Source: JBMOMT01 sp049324835 (GTDB lineage: Bacteria; Chloroflexota; Anaerolineae; CAYNKW01). Taken from it: a DNA stretch of 64,000 bases. The stretch covers positions 1 to 64,000 of the forward strand of contig JBMOMT010000050.1 of assembly GCA_049324835.1 (NCBI GenBank), written 5' to 3'. Below are positions 56,637 to 64,000 of this stretch, in pieces. The position numbers were made by a program, and so were the translations under genes. Positions within the stretch are counted from its first letter, which is position 1. Every line of letters starts with the position of its first letter. The notes under the pieces were generated by a model. It did not search any database and was not told where the DNA came from. It saw only the letters and a list, made by a program, of their open reading frames with translations.

Positions 56637-59162
56637 ATGCCCCGGGAGATCGTCCTGGCTGTAACCCCAGATCGCGCCATGCGGGCGGCGCTGGTTCAGG
56701 CTCTATCAGACGTCGATGCGCCGCTGCTGGCTGTCGAGGGTTGGGCACAGGCGGTGGATACAGCCCGCGAGTGCGGCATCGCCGTGACGGTCGTCGATGG
56801 GTCTGTTGCCGGCAAGGTGAACATACCGGCCCGGCTGCGCCTGGCGGTGGCCCATTCGGCCATCGTCGTGCTGCTCCACAGCGATAACCTGGGTGACATC
56901 CAAAGGCTGGCGCCAGATGCGGCCGCCCTTTTGCCCGGCTCGTCCCCGCCGGCCCTCATCCGCCAGACGGTGGAGCGTGTTTTATCGCAACGCCGATTGG
57001 CCTGCCAGGCCAGGCGGCTGGTCGATATCAACCGCATCGGACAACAGATCACCTCGATCCTGGACATGAATCAGTTGCTGTGGGAGGCCAGCCGTCTCAT
57101 CCAGCACACCCTGGCTCTCTATCACGTCGAAATCGCCCTGCTCGACGGCGACGTCTTGGAGATCATGGCGGCCACGGGTGGTGAACAGGCCTATCTGCCG
57201 CCGGTGGGCGCGCGCCACCGCCTCCGAGACCAGAATAGCCTGATCGCGCGCGCCCTTGGCCAAAAGGCGCCACTGCTGGCGGCCGAGCTGGACCAATCGT
57301 TGCTGCCGCCCGAGCTGTGTCGGGCGCGCGCGGCGCTGGTGATGCCCATCGCGCAGCAGGAGCAGCTACTGGGCGCGTTAGAGATGCTCGGCAGCGAACC
57401 CGACACTTTTGAAACGGCTGATCTACCACTCTTTGAAGCGCTGGCGGCCCAGATCGCTGTGGCGGTGCAAAACGCCCGTCTCTTTGCCGGGCGTCGCAAG
57501 TACGAAGAGACTCTGCACACACTCAATCAAGCGGCCGTTTCTATGCAGCGCGTCATCACCTCTCAGGCACAGGTGTTGGAAGTGATGACCAACGAACTGA
57601 CCCGATCCGGTTTCATCTCGCTGGCCCACTCTTGGGCGCCGGCTGCTGCTGCCACCGATCTGATGAGCACCTCGCTTTCGCCACGGCTGGTCAAGGCGCT
57701 GACCGATCTGCTCGGAACGCCGCCCGACGACTGGCGGATAGACCCGCACCGGGCGCCCATTTACCGGCAAGCGTTCGAGGAAAAACGGGCGGTGTTCCTG
57801 GCAGCCGTCGCCCCCATCATCGGTCAGATCGTTCCCGGCCCACTGTCGCCGGAGCAGATCGAAATGACCGTCCAGATTCTGGGCACACCACACACCGTGG
57901 TGGCGCCGATGCTCTCTGGCGATCAGTGCCTGGGCTGGCTGACCGTGCTCTCACCTCAACTCACCGCCGACGATACCCTGCCGCTGACCATCTTTGCCAA
58001 CCAGGCTGCGGTGGCCCTGGAGAACGCTCGCCTGCTGGCCGACGCCCGTCGCGCCGACGCGCTGGCCCTGCTCAATCGCGCGGCCCAGGCCATGACCACC
58101 ACGCTCGAGTTCGATCGGCTGTTGGAGAGGCTGCTGCACACGGCGGCAGCGACGTTAAAGGTGCGCGAGTGCGCCGTGGCCTTGTGGGACAATGCGGCAC
58201 AACGATACGCGCCCCGGCTCAGGTGGCTGGGCGGCCAGGTGACGACGGTAGATGCAGACGATGGCGCAGCCTCCCTGCCGCCGCTCCAGATTCCGCTGGC
58301 GGTGCGCAGCGAGACGCTGGGCCTGCTGGCGCTGGGCCAGCATGTGGCGGGCCGGGAGCTTGGCCCTGAAGAACAACAACTGGCCCGGGCGCTGGCCAAT
58401 CAGGCGGCCAGCGCGCTGGAAAATGCCCGGCTCTACACCGAGCTGAAACAATCTGCCGAGGAGCTCGAACGCTCGCAGCGACGCCTCATCCAGAGCGGCA
58501 AACTGGCGGCCACCGGTCGGCTGGCCGCCTCTATCGCTCACGAGATCAACAACCCTTTGCAGGCCATCAAGAACTGCCTGGAGTTGATCCTGGACGAGAC
58601 CGAAGCCGGCGAATCGCTGGATCGCACCTACCTCGATGTGGCCCTGAACGAGCTGGAGCGCATCCGGGGCATCATCCAGCAGATGCTGCATCTCTATCGC
58701 CCGCAGCAGGAGCAGATGAGCCCCGTCGATCTCAACGACGCCGTCCAGGGAGTGCTGGCGTTGATGGGCAAACAACTGGAAAAGAATCACATCGCGCTGA
58801 GCCTGCAACTCGATGCCAGCGCACCGCACGCCGTGGGGCGCAGCGACCAGATACGCCAGGTGTTCATCAACCTCATTCTCAACGCCGTGGAAGCCATGCC
58901 ACAGGGAGGCGCGTTGACCATTACCACCCGCAGAAACAGCGACGACCTGGTGGCGGTGGAGGTGACGGACACCGGCGTGGGCATCGCGCCGGAGAACCTG
59001 AGCCGCATCGCCGATCCCTTTTTCACCACCAAACCCAAAGGGCTGGGCCTGGGGCTGACGATCTCGCACGAGATCGTCGAGCGTCACCAGGGCACGCTGG
59101 ACGTCACCAGCCAGGTGGGTCTGGGCTCGACCTTTACCATCCGTCTGCCGGCGGCAGCGTGA
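56637..59162 (+). CDS. Cytoplasmic sensor histidine kinase with N-terminal pseudo-receiver and GAF domains
   Basis: An 841-residue protein; the ATG follows AAGGATAAGGAGC. Residues 1-118 resemble a receiver without the usual acidic cluster (VLAVTPDRAM; VTVVDGSVAG; LLPGSSPP), so probably a pseudo-receiver. GAF domains follow (about 135-281, 290-460, 474-600), the middle one diverged. A coiled coil precedes HisKA with SIAHEINNPLQAI (His about 634), and a complete ATPase domain (about 708-838) has NLILNAVEAMP, DTGVGI and GLGLGLTISHEI, of NtrB-like (HPK4-type) character. There is no membrane helix. A response regulator gene follows after 30 bases and is the likely partner. Confidence 0.92.
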   Translation: MPREIVLAVTPDRAMRAALVQALSDVDAPLLAVEGWAQAVDTARECGIAVTVVDGSVAGKVNIPARLRLAVAHSAIVVLLHSDNLGDIQRLAPDAAALLPGSSPPALIRQTVERVLSQRRLACQARRLVDINRIGQQITSILDMNQLLWEASRLIQHTLALYHVEIALLDGDVLEIMAATGGEQAYLPPVGARHRLRDQNSLIARALGQKAPLLAAELDQSLLPPELCRARAALVMPIAQQEQLLGALEMLGSEPDTFETADLPLFEALAAQIAVAVQNARLFAGRRKYEETLHTLNQAAVSMQRVITSQAQVLEVMTNELTRSGFISLAHSWAPAAAATDLMSTSLSPRLVKALTDLLGTPPDDWRIDPHRAPIYRQAFEEKRAVFLAAVAPIIGQIVPGPLSPEQIEMTVQILGTPHTVVAPMLSGDQCLGWLTVLSPQLTADDTLPLTIFANQAAVALENARLLADARRADALALLNRAAQAMTTTLEFDRLLERLLHTAAATLKVRECAVALWDNAAQRYAPRLRWLGGQVTTVDADDGAASLPPLQIPLAVRSETLGLLALGQHVAGRELGPEEQQLARALANQAASALENARLYTELKQSAEELERSQRRLIQSGKLAATGRLAASIAHEINNPLQAIKNCLELILDETEAGESLDRTYLDVALNELERIRGIIQQMLHLYRPQQEQMSPVDLNDAVQGVLALMGKQLEKNHIALSLQLDASAPHAVGRSDQIRQVFINLILNAVEAMPQGGALTITTRRNSDDLVAVEVTDTGVGIAPENLSRIADPFFTTKPKGLGLGLTISHEIVERHQGTLDVTSQVGLGSTFTIRLPAAA

Positions 59163-59192
59163 TGCTTTGAATCGGCACCTGGAGAGGCATGT

Positions 59193-60002
59193 ATGGCCGC
59201 ACTGATTCTGATCGTCGACGATGAAGAGTCTATTCGTTTTTCCCTCAAGCGCGCTCTGGAGCGAGACGGGCACCAGATATGGGTTGCCGTAGACGGGCAA
59301 CAAGCCTTACACCTGATGCAACATCACACCTACGATCTGATCCTCACCGACCTCAAGATGGAGGGCATCGACGGTGTGGAGGTGATGCGTCAGGCTCAGG
59401 CCATGTCACCCGACACGGCCATCATCATGCTCACCGGTTATGCCACGCTGGAATCGGCCATCGAGGCGCTGCGTCAGGGAGCCATCGACTATCTGATCAA
59501 GCCCTGTTCTTCGGCCGATATTCGCGCCAGTGTGGAAAAGGGACTGGCGCGCCGCTTTCGGGATCTCCGTCGCCGCCAATTGTTACAGCAGATGAGCACC
59601 AGCCTGGCCGAATTACGTCAGGAACTCTCGCCTCAAACGCAACAACCCACCCAGTCGCCGGTCGAGGCCGCCCCCGAACCGGTGACCACTCTACACCACG
59701 GCAACCTGCTCGTCGACCGGCAGCGACATCACGTGACCGTGGGCAAACACAAGATCGACCTCACTCCCACCGAGTTCAAGCTGCTGGCCCGATTGGCTGA
59801 AAACCCCGATACGGTGATCAGTTGCAGCGAGTTGGTGCAGGCGGCTCACGGTTACGAGGCCAGCGAGGACGAAGCGCGCAAGATCATTCGCCCCCACATC
59901 ACCAACCTGCGCCAAAAACTGTCCATCTTTCCGGATGACAAACCGTATATCCTCAACGTGCGGGGGGTGGGTTACGTGCTGGCGCCCGGCACCGAGGACT
60001 GA
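59193..60002 (+). CDS. Response regulator with winged-helix output
   Basis: A 269-residue regulator. The receiver (1-118) has VDDEESIRFSL, phospho-acceptor in LTDLKM, TGYATLESAIEALRQGA and IKPCSS, a pattern closer to NtrC-type receivers. A helical, Gln/Pro-rich linker (about 125-165) joins it to an OmpR-type winged helix (about 168-265: DLTPTEFKLLARLAENPDTVIS, and HITNLRQKL). The combination suits transcriptional control. It lies 30 bases after the kinase gene and is almost certainly its partner. The ribosome site is GGAGAGGC. Confidence 0.9.
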   Translation: MAALILIVDDEESIRFSLKRALERDGHQIWVAVDGQQALHLMQHHTYDLILTDLKMEGIDGVEVMRQAQAMSPDTAIIMLTGYATLESAIEALRQGAIDYLIKPCSSADIRASVEKGLARRFRDLRRRQLLQQMSTSLAELRQELSPQTQQPTQSPVEAAPEPVTTLHHGNLLVDRQRHHVTVGKHKIDLTPTEFKLLARLAENPDTVISCSELVQAAHGYEASEDEARKIIRPHITNLRQKLSIFPDDKPYILNVRGVGYVLAPGTED

Positions 60003-60093
60003 GCCGCTCTCGGCCAGCCCTCCCTCTCAGGACAGGCTGCGCCTGCGCGGCGGATAACATCGGCGGCCGGACTGGCCTGATCGCCGGGTGGCC

Positions 60094-61611
60094 TCAAGGC
60101 TCAAAAACGCGCCATCGACCATCCTGGAAAACCCAGAGGTTTTTTTCCGCCAGGCAAGCAGGCCAGAACTGCCACTCCTGGCCCATCCGAGCCGGCGGGT
60201 CGTAAATCCAGACGTCTGTGACGCGCCGAAACAGAGGGCTGTCGCAATCGAGCGGCTGCCAGTTTTCGGGCTGGATGCCGTTGGCTGTGATCTGGCCCAG
60301 AGAAAAACCGATCTCTGGCCCGCCTTTTAATCCCCATACCTGTGCATCGCCGCCCAGGTAATAAAAAGCCACAGGCGCCCGGTAGGCGCGTTCCAGCAGC
60401 ACCGCCGCTGGCTGCGACGATGTCGGCAGCGAGTGAAAAGCCAGTGCGGCTTTGGTCTTGTGCCAGACGGTAAAATAGGGCGCCAAAGAAATCACCGACA
60501 GCCCCAGCGACAGAATCAGCGCCCCACGGCGGATACCGGCGCGGGACACCTGGGCGAATCCCACCCCCGCCCACAGATAATACAAATAGATCGCCCCCAG
60601 AAAAGATTTATAGGCCCACACCTGACGATTCCATACCCTGGCATAAACGAAAACGATCGTCACCGGCACCACCATCAGCGTCAGGGCCAGTAGCGCCGCC
60701 CAGCGACGCGAGCCGCCGCATTTCCAGCCGCGCCAGAGGCCCCAGAGCGCCATGCCGCCGCTGGCCACTGCGCCCCACAACACCCACACCCCCAGCGACC
60801 ACGATTCGAGAGGCGGCCATACCAGGTGCGGTGCGTCCAGGAAATGGCTGCGGGCAGCGGTCAGTCCAACGCTGCCAAGCGCAAACAGGCCCGGCAAATC
60901 TTGCAGTTGGGGCACCCAGGCCCCACCGGCATTGCCAGACCGGAAACTCCAAAAAACCAACAGGCTCGGCAGGCTACCGACCAGCGTCAGCAGTAGCCCC
61001 AGGCCCAGCCAGCGCCCGGGCAGGGTATCGTTTCCGGCGCGCCAGCGATGCCACGCCCAGAAAATCAGCGCAAAGGCGGCCTGGGTCGCTGCCACCAGCA
61101 GGCCGTAATAATGCGTCCAGGCCATCAGCGCGTTTACCCCTCCCCAGACCAACAGCAGGCCATGTCGCCCTTGTATGGCCAGAGCCAACAGCACGTAGCC
61201 CAGCAGCCACAGCGCAGCCAGGAGCGTGTACATGCGCGTTTCCTGAGCGTAATAGAGATCGAACGACGACACAGCCATCAGACAGCCGGCGCAGGTGGCA
61301 GCCCGCGCCCCCCACCAGCGAAACACGGCCAGCCACACCGTCGCCAACGCCAGCATGGAGGCCAGGAGACTGAAAGCCCGCAGGCCCGCTTCACTATCGG
61401 GAAGCAGCACCAGGAAGCCCTTCAGCAGGAGATAATACAGCGGCGGATGGGGATCGCGCAGCGACAACCGGAAAATTTCAAGCGGCGTCATCTGGGCGGT
61501 GGCCCAAGACCAGGCCTCGTCCAGAAAGAGACCGTGATGCCCCAGCCGCAGCAGGCGCAGTGAAAAGCCAAGCAGCAACACCCCGATGAACCCCGGCGCG
61601 CCCTGGGGCAT
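60094..61611 (-). CDS. GT39-type membrane glycosyltransferase
   Basis: A 505-residue polytopic protein with 11-12 predicted helices. The first loop has GLFLDEAWSWATAQMTPLEIF followed by DPHPPLYYLLLKGF, i.e. the acidic residue and P-P-x-x-Y-Y segment of PMT/ArnT-like lipid-linked-sugar transferases (the DUF2723/GT39-like class). The C-terminus is a short soluble tail. The ATG at 61611 lies 9 bases after the stop of the GH78-like gene, with a poor ribosome site; an ATG at 61656 inside that gene is less likely. It is in an operon with the glycosidase. Confidence 0.82.
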   Translation of the reverse strand: MPQGAPGFIGVLLLGFSLRLLRLGHHGLFLDEAWSWATAQMTPLEIFRLSLRDPHPPLYYLLLKGFLVLLPDSEAGLRAFSLLASMLALATVWLAVFRWWGARAATCAGCLMAVSSFDLYYAQETRMYTLLAALWLLGYVLLALAIQGRHGLLLVWGGVNALMAWTHYYGLLVAATQAAFALIFWAWHRWRAGNDTLPGRWLGLGLLLTLVGSLPSLLVFWSFRSGNAGGAWVPQLQDLPGLFALGSVGLTAARSHFLDAPHLVWPPLESWSLGVWVLWGAVASGGMALWGLWRGWKCGGSRRWAALLALTLMVVPVTIVFVYARVWNRQVWAYKSFLGAIYLYYLWAGVGFAQVSRAGIRRGALILSLGLSVISLAPYFTVWHKTKAALAFHSLPTSSQPAAVLLERAYRAPVAFYYLGGDAQVWGLKGGPEIGFSLGQITANGIQPENWQPLDCDSPLFRRVTDVWIYDPPARMGQEWQFWPACLAEKNLWVFQDGRWRVFEP

Positions 61612-61619
61612 TTTCGCCG

Positions 61620-64000
61620 TCAGCGATTCACGAGCGGCAGAAAAGTCTCGTCGCATTCCTGATGCACCTCCAGCACAAAACTGCCCTCGCCCAGGGCGAC
61701 GCGAATGCCCTCCGGCGTCATGACGACGCCATCTGTGAGGGCGCTGCCATTTTGCCAGATCACCTGGCCGTTGAGTGTCAGAACAGCCGAATCGCCGACA
61801 CGGCGCACCAACGCCTGACCCTGCGCGCCGGTGGGTGAGGTCAGTTCCAGTCGTCCATCCTGGCAGGCGGGTCGCTCCCAACTCAGGACGAGATCGCCGT
61901 TCTGGAGTGGTAAAACGCCCGCTGCGGCCCCACCCACATCGAACGCCGGTTCGATCCGCCAGTCGTTGGCTCCCGACCGGCGCGCACCCAGAAGGTAATG
62001 GGTCAAGAACCAGGTCGGCGCGCCGCCCCAGCCGTGAGACAGGCTGGCGGCATAGTTGGTGTGGACGTCAAAGCCTTCCCACCAGGTGGTTGCGCCCAGG
62101 TCTAACATGTACCCGTAATGGCGCTCGATGATTTCTAACGCCGCCGAGATACGGCCCGCCTCGCCCAACGCCTTGAGCACCCAGAACATGCCGTAAACCT
62201 CCACGTTGGGCGCTGCCGGATTGGGCGATAACAATTCCAGCAGCGCATCGGCCACTGCGCTCACCTCCCCCTCTGGCGCCAGACCACAGGCCAGCGCCCA
62301 GGCCTGGGCGTGAGGCGACGGCGAGCTGTACTGACCCTGGAAAAAACTGGCGGCGTAGCGCCGCTCGGCAACCCGATAGAGCAAGGCGTTGGCCTGCTGC
62401 CGGATCGCCTGCGCCTTCTGATCCCACAACGCGGCGTCCTGCGAGCGGCCCGAAGCCGCAGCGATAGCCGCGGCATCGAGCAGCGTCCGGTAATACAGCG
62501 CGTTCACCGCCGTCGACTGGCCGTAACGGCTGGACTCGCCGGCCCAGTCTATCAACACCGTCTGCGACCAATGGCCATAGGGGATGTCCAGCAGGCCCGT
62601 GGCGGGGTGCTCGTAACCTGCCAGGTAGGCCATCAAGTCCTGCAGCGACGGGTAAACCTGAGAGAGCAGCGGCGTGTCGCCGGTTCGCTGCCAGTAATCG
62701 TAAAGGCTCTGTAACCACAACATGCCAAAATCCAGCATGTGATTGCCGTCGCCGTTGGGGGCCAGGGCGTTGGGCCGCCCGTTTTCGAATGCCTCGGCCA
62801 TCAGCCGCAGGCCACGCCGCAAAAGCTGCGCATCGCCAAAGGCCACCCGGTTGATATGATCCTCGACGTAGGCATCACCCCACCACTGGCCCCGCTCGCG
62901 CCACGGGGTATCGGTGTAGGCGTCGGTCATGTTGGGGTAGAGCGTGTCCACGCCCACCTGCCAGATGTCGTTCAGCCGCTCGCTGGCCGAGCTGAACGCG
63001 CCGCGCCGGGCCACAGGGTAGCGCTCTTCCCACACCTGAACGTTCTCCAGGTGTACGGTCGCCTCCCCCCAGACGGCGATCAGCACGTAACGGCCGGCCC
63101 GGGCATCGAGCGTGGTGATGGCGCGGCGCGCGCCATCCAACACCCACGAATCGACCTGATTCCACTCGGCGTGCAGCGAGCCGGGAAAAGGCAGAGGACG
63201 CACTCCCTGCCACAGCCGCTCGTCCCAGCCAATATCCACGATGCTGCCGGCCGGCCCGGTCACGTCGGCGGTCAGGCGACCGTGGATCACCCGGCCCAGG
63301 TCCAGCACGACGTAGGCCGGCAGGGTTGGGAATTCGATGTTTAGCCCCGCCCCTTCCGAGATGACCACCCGGCCCGGCTGGTGGATCGGTTCGGCCAGCA
63401 GCAGCCGGTGGCCGGCGCGCCGGCCCTGCTCAAAGGGCAGCGAGGCATAAAAAATACCCTGCGTCGACAGGCCGACCGTCAGGCCGTCGTCGGGCAGGCC
63501 GGAAAAGGCGAGTATGTGCCCGCCGGGATCGAGGCTGGCCGTGGCGATGACCACATCGGGGCGCGCTGCGCCCGCATCGGCCCAGCTCAGCAGGCCGCCA
63601 TCGAGCCGGACGGTCGCCTGCGGCTCTGTTTCCGCGCCAGAGAGCATCTCTACCGTCAGGACCGTCGCCTCCAGGGCCTGCAAAGACAGGGGATAGGGAT
63701 CGGACAGCGGCGGGAGCAGTTCGATCACGGCCCGGCCGGGCGAGAGCGCGCCGGCGTCGATCGCCGTGGAAGTGAGAGGCACACTGACCAGCAGCGGGAT
63801 GGAGCGAGGCCCGGTGGTGGGTTGGGTCGTATCCCTCTCGACGGCGGCGGGCCAGGCGGTGTCGGCAAAGCCGGGCTGCATCCAGTCGGCGGGGAGCTGC
63901 CGCAGGTCCAGCAACTCGGTCGGCCCGATGAGGTCCCAGGCATGCACCGGGGCGGCATCCTGCCGCCAGGCCGTCGATGACTGGGCCTTCCACAACACAT
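61620..64000 (-). CDS. GH78-like alpha-L-rhamnosidase, 5' end outside the window
   Basis: At least 793 codons are visible; the reading frame is still open at 64000, so the N-terminus is missing. The first 330 visible residues are beta-rich (jelly-roll and fibronectin-like). Then comes an (alpha/alpha)6-barrel part with the characteristic segment DTPWRERGQWWGDAYVE (about residue 366 from the edge), including the Asp, Arg, Glu and Asp of GH78, and later MLDFGMLWLQSL, GGAPTWFLTHYLLGAR and a C-terminal beta-sandwich (about 680-790). GH78 enzymes release terminal rhamnose; other specificities exist. It was probably exported, but a signal peptide cannot be seen. It is followed by the glycosyltransferase gene. 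Confidence 0.82.
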   Translation of the reverse strand, partial: VLWKAQSSTAWRQDAAPVHAWDLIGPTELLDLRQLPADWMQPGFADTAWPAAVERDTTQPTTGPRSIPLLVSVPLTSTAIDAGALSPGRAVIELLPPLSDPYPLSLQALEATVLTVEMLSGAETEPQATVRLDGGLLSWADAGAARPDVVIATASLDPGGHILAFSGLPDDGLTVGLSTQGIFYASLPFEQGRRAGHRLLLAEPIHQPGRVVISEGAGLNIEFPTLPAYVVLDLGRVIHGRLTADVTGPAGSIVDIGWDERLWQGVRPLPFPGSLHAEWNQVDSWVLDGARRAITTLDARAGRYVLIAVWGEATVHLENVQVWEERYPVARRGAFSSASERLNDIWQVGVDTLYPNMTDAYTDTPWRERGQWWGDAYVEDHINRVAFGDAQLLRRGLRLMAEAFENGRPNALAPNGDGNHMLDFGMLWLQSLYDYWQRTGDTPLLSQVYPSLQDLMAYLAGYEHPATGLLDIPYGHWSQTVLIDWAGESSRYGQSTAVNALYYRTLLDAAAIAAASGRSQDAALWDQKAQAIRQQANALLYRVAERRYAASFFQGQYSSPSPHAQAWALACGLAPEGEVSAVADALLELLSPNPAAPNVEVYGMFWVLKALGEAGRISAALEIIERHYGYMLDLGATTWWEGFDVHTNYAASLSHGWGGAPTWFLTHYLLGARRSGANDWRIEPAFDVGGAAAGVLPLQNGDLVLSWERPACQDGRLELTSPTGAQGQALVRRVGDSAVLTLNGQVIWQNGSALTDGVVMTPEGIRVALGEGSFVLEVHQECDETFLPLVNR

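Noticed and set aside
60094..61881. Extended N-terminus for the membrane glycosyltransferase (595 residues from 61881)
   Set aside because: The extension lies inside the GH78-like gene, is in another frame of it and lacks membrane or domain features. The start at 61611 fits the operon.
1..64000. tRNA, rRNA, riboswitch, CRISPR or prophage
   Set aside because: I looked through all the intergenic gaps and saw no cloverleaf, conserved rRNA segment, repeat-spacer array or phage structural gene. A covariance-model search could still find a diverged riboswitch.

Overview
The window is a dense, high-GC (roughly 60%) bacterial chromosome segment with about 55 protein genes, short intergenic gaps and no rRNA, tRNA, CRISPR or prophage that I can see. 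Gene content suggests a Chloroflexota (Anaerolineae-like) bacterium, although no marker in the window proves this. It holds many large GAF/PAS histidine kinases, Ser/Thr kinases with Pro/Thr-rich linkers, KaiC-like and CooC-like ATPases, an M50 protease fused to cyclic-nucleotide domains, an RqcH protein, PPDK and GT39-type membrane glycosyltransferases. Most transcription units start with a clear sigma70-type promoter (TTGNNN, 16-17 bp, TANNNT) and many end in a strong hairpin.

Layout. 1-122: edge of an IS5-like insertion sequence. 210-4628: LmbE-like deacetylase, DinB protein, FAD oxidoreductase, CinA and a small membrane protein. 4845-8162 (minus): membrane spermidine-synthase-like protein, hexapeptide acyltransferase, EmrE/EamA-like transporter. 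8290-11055 (minus): an OmpR-type response regulator leads heptose genes (nucleotidyltransferase, GmhA, GmhB), and four 11-bp-phased GTTAG repeats lie upstream. A paralogous regulator follows at 11296-11982. 12242-16661 (plus): nucleotidyltransferase, small protein, aminotransferase, RimI, zinc-ribbon protein, family-4 uracil-DNA glycosylase. 16695-23029 (minus): methyltransferases, pseudo-receiver, a 1162-residue receptor Ser/Thr kinase, Nudix-GNAT fusion. 23399-24552: GNAT and a receiver-HisKA protein without ATPase. 24636-32198 (minus): KaiC-like ATPase, winged-helix partner, CooC-like ATPase, anchored surface protein, PpiC lipoprotein, zinc protein, M50/cNMP protein. 32475-36202 (plus): RqcH and GT39 glycosyltransferase. 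36222-38692 (minus): deoxynucleoside kinase, nitrilase, SPFH protein. 38987-42154: large sensor kinase. 42171-44387 (minus): two ABC-2 permeases. 44526-45521: PfkB kinase. 45529-51671 (minus): a compact six-gene unit with L,D-transpeptidase, CheY-like protein, sensor kinase, PfkB kinase, nucleoside hydrolase and a second PfkB kinase. 51956-53504: DUF123-HEAT fusion and cupin. 53783-56464: PPDK. 56637-60002: a sensor kinase/response regulator pair. 60094-64000 (minus): membrane glycosyltransferase and a GH78-like glycosidase cut by the window edge.

Theme: signalling (five histidine-kinase-type proteins, seven receiver or pseudo-receiver proteins counting separate genes, one Ser/Thr kinase) mixed with sugar-nucleotide, glycan and nucleoside metabolism. 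The most unusual items are the domain fusions (Ser/Thr kinase with LivJ-like sensor, M50 with two cNMP domains, DUF123 with HEAT repeats), the KaiC/wHTH/CooC cluster, the phased regulator repeats before the heptose operon, a PfkB paralogue with Asn in place of the catalytic Asp, and a family of three MITE-like inverted-repeat elements, two of which lie between divergent promoters.
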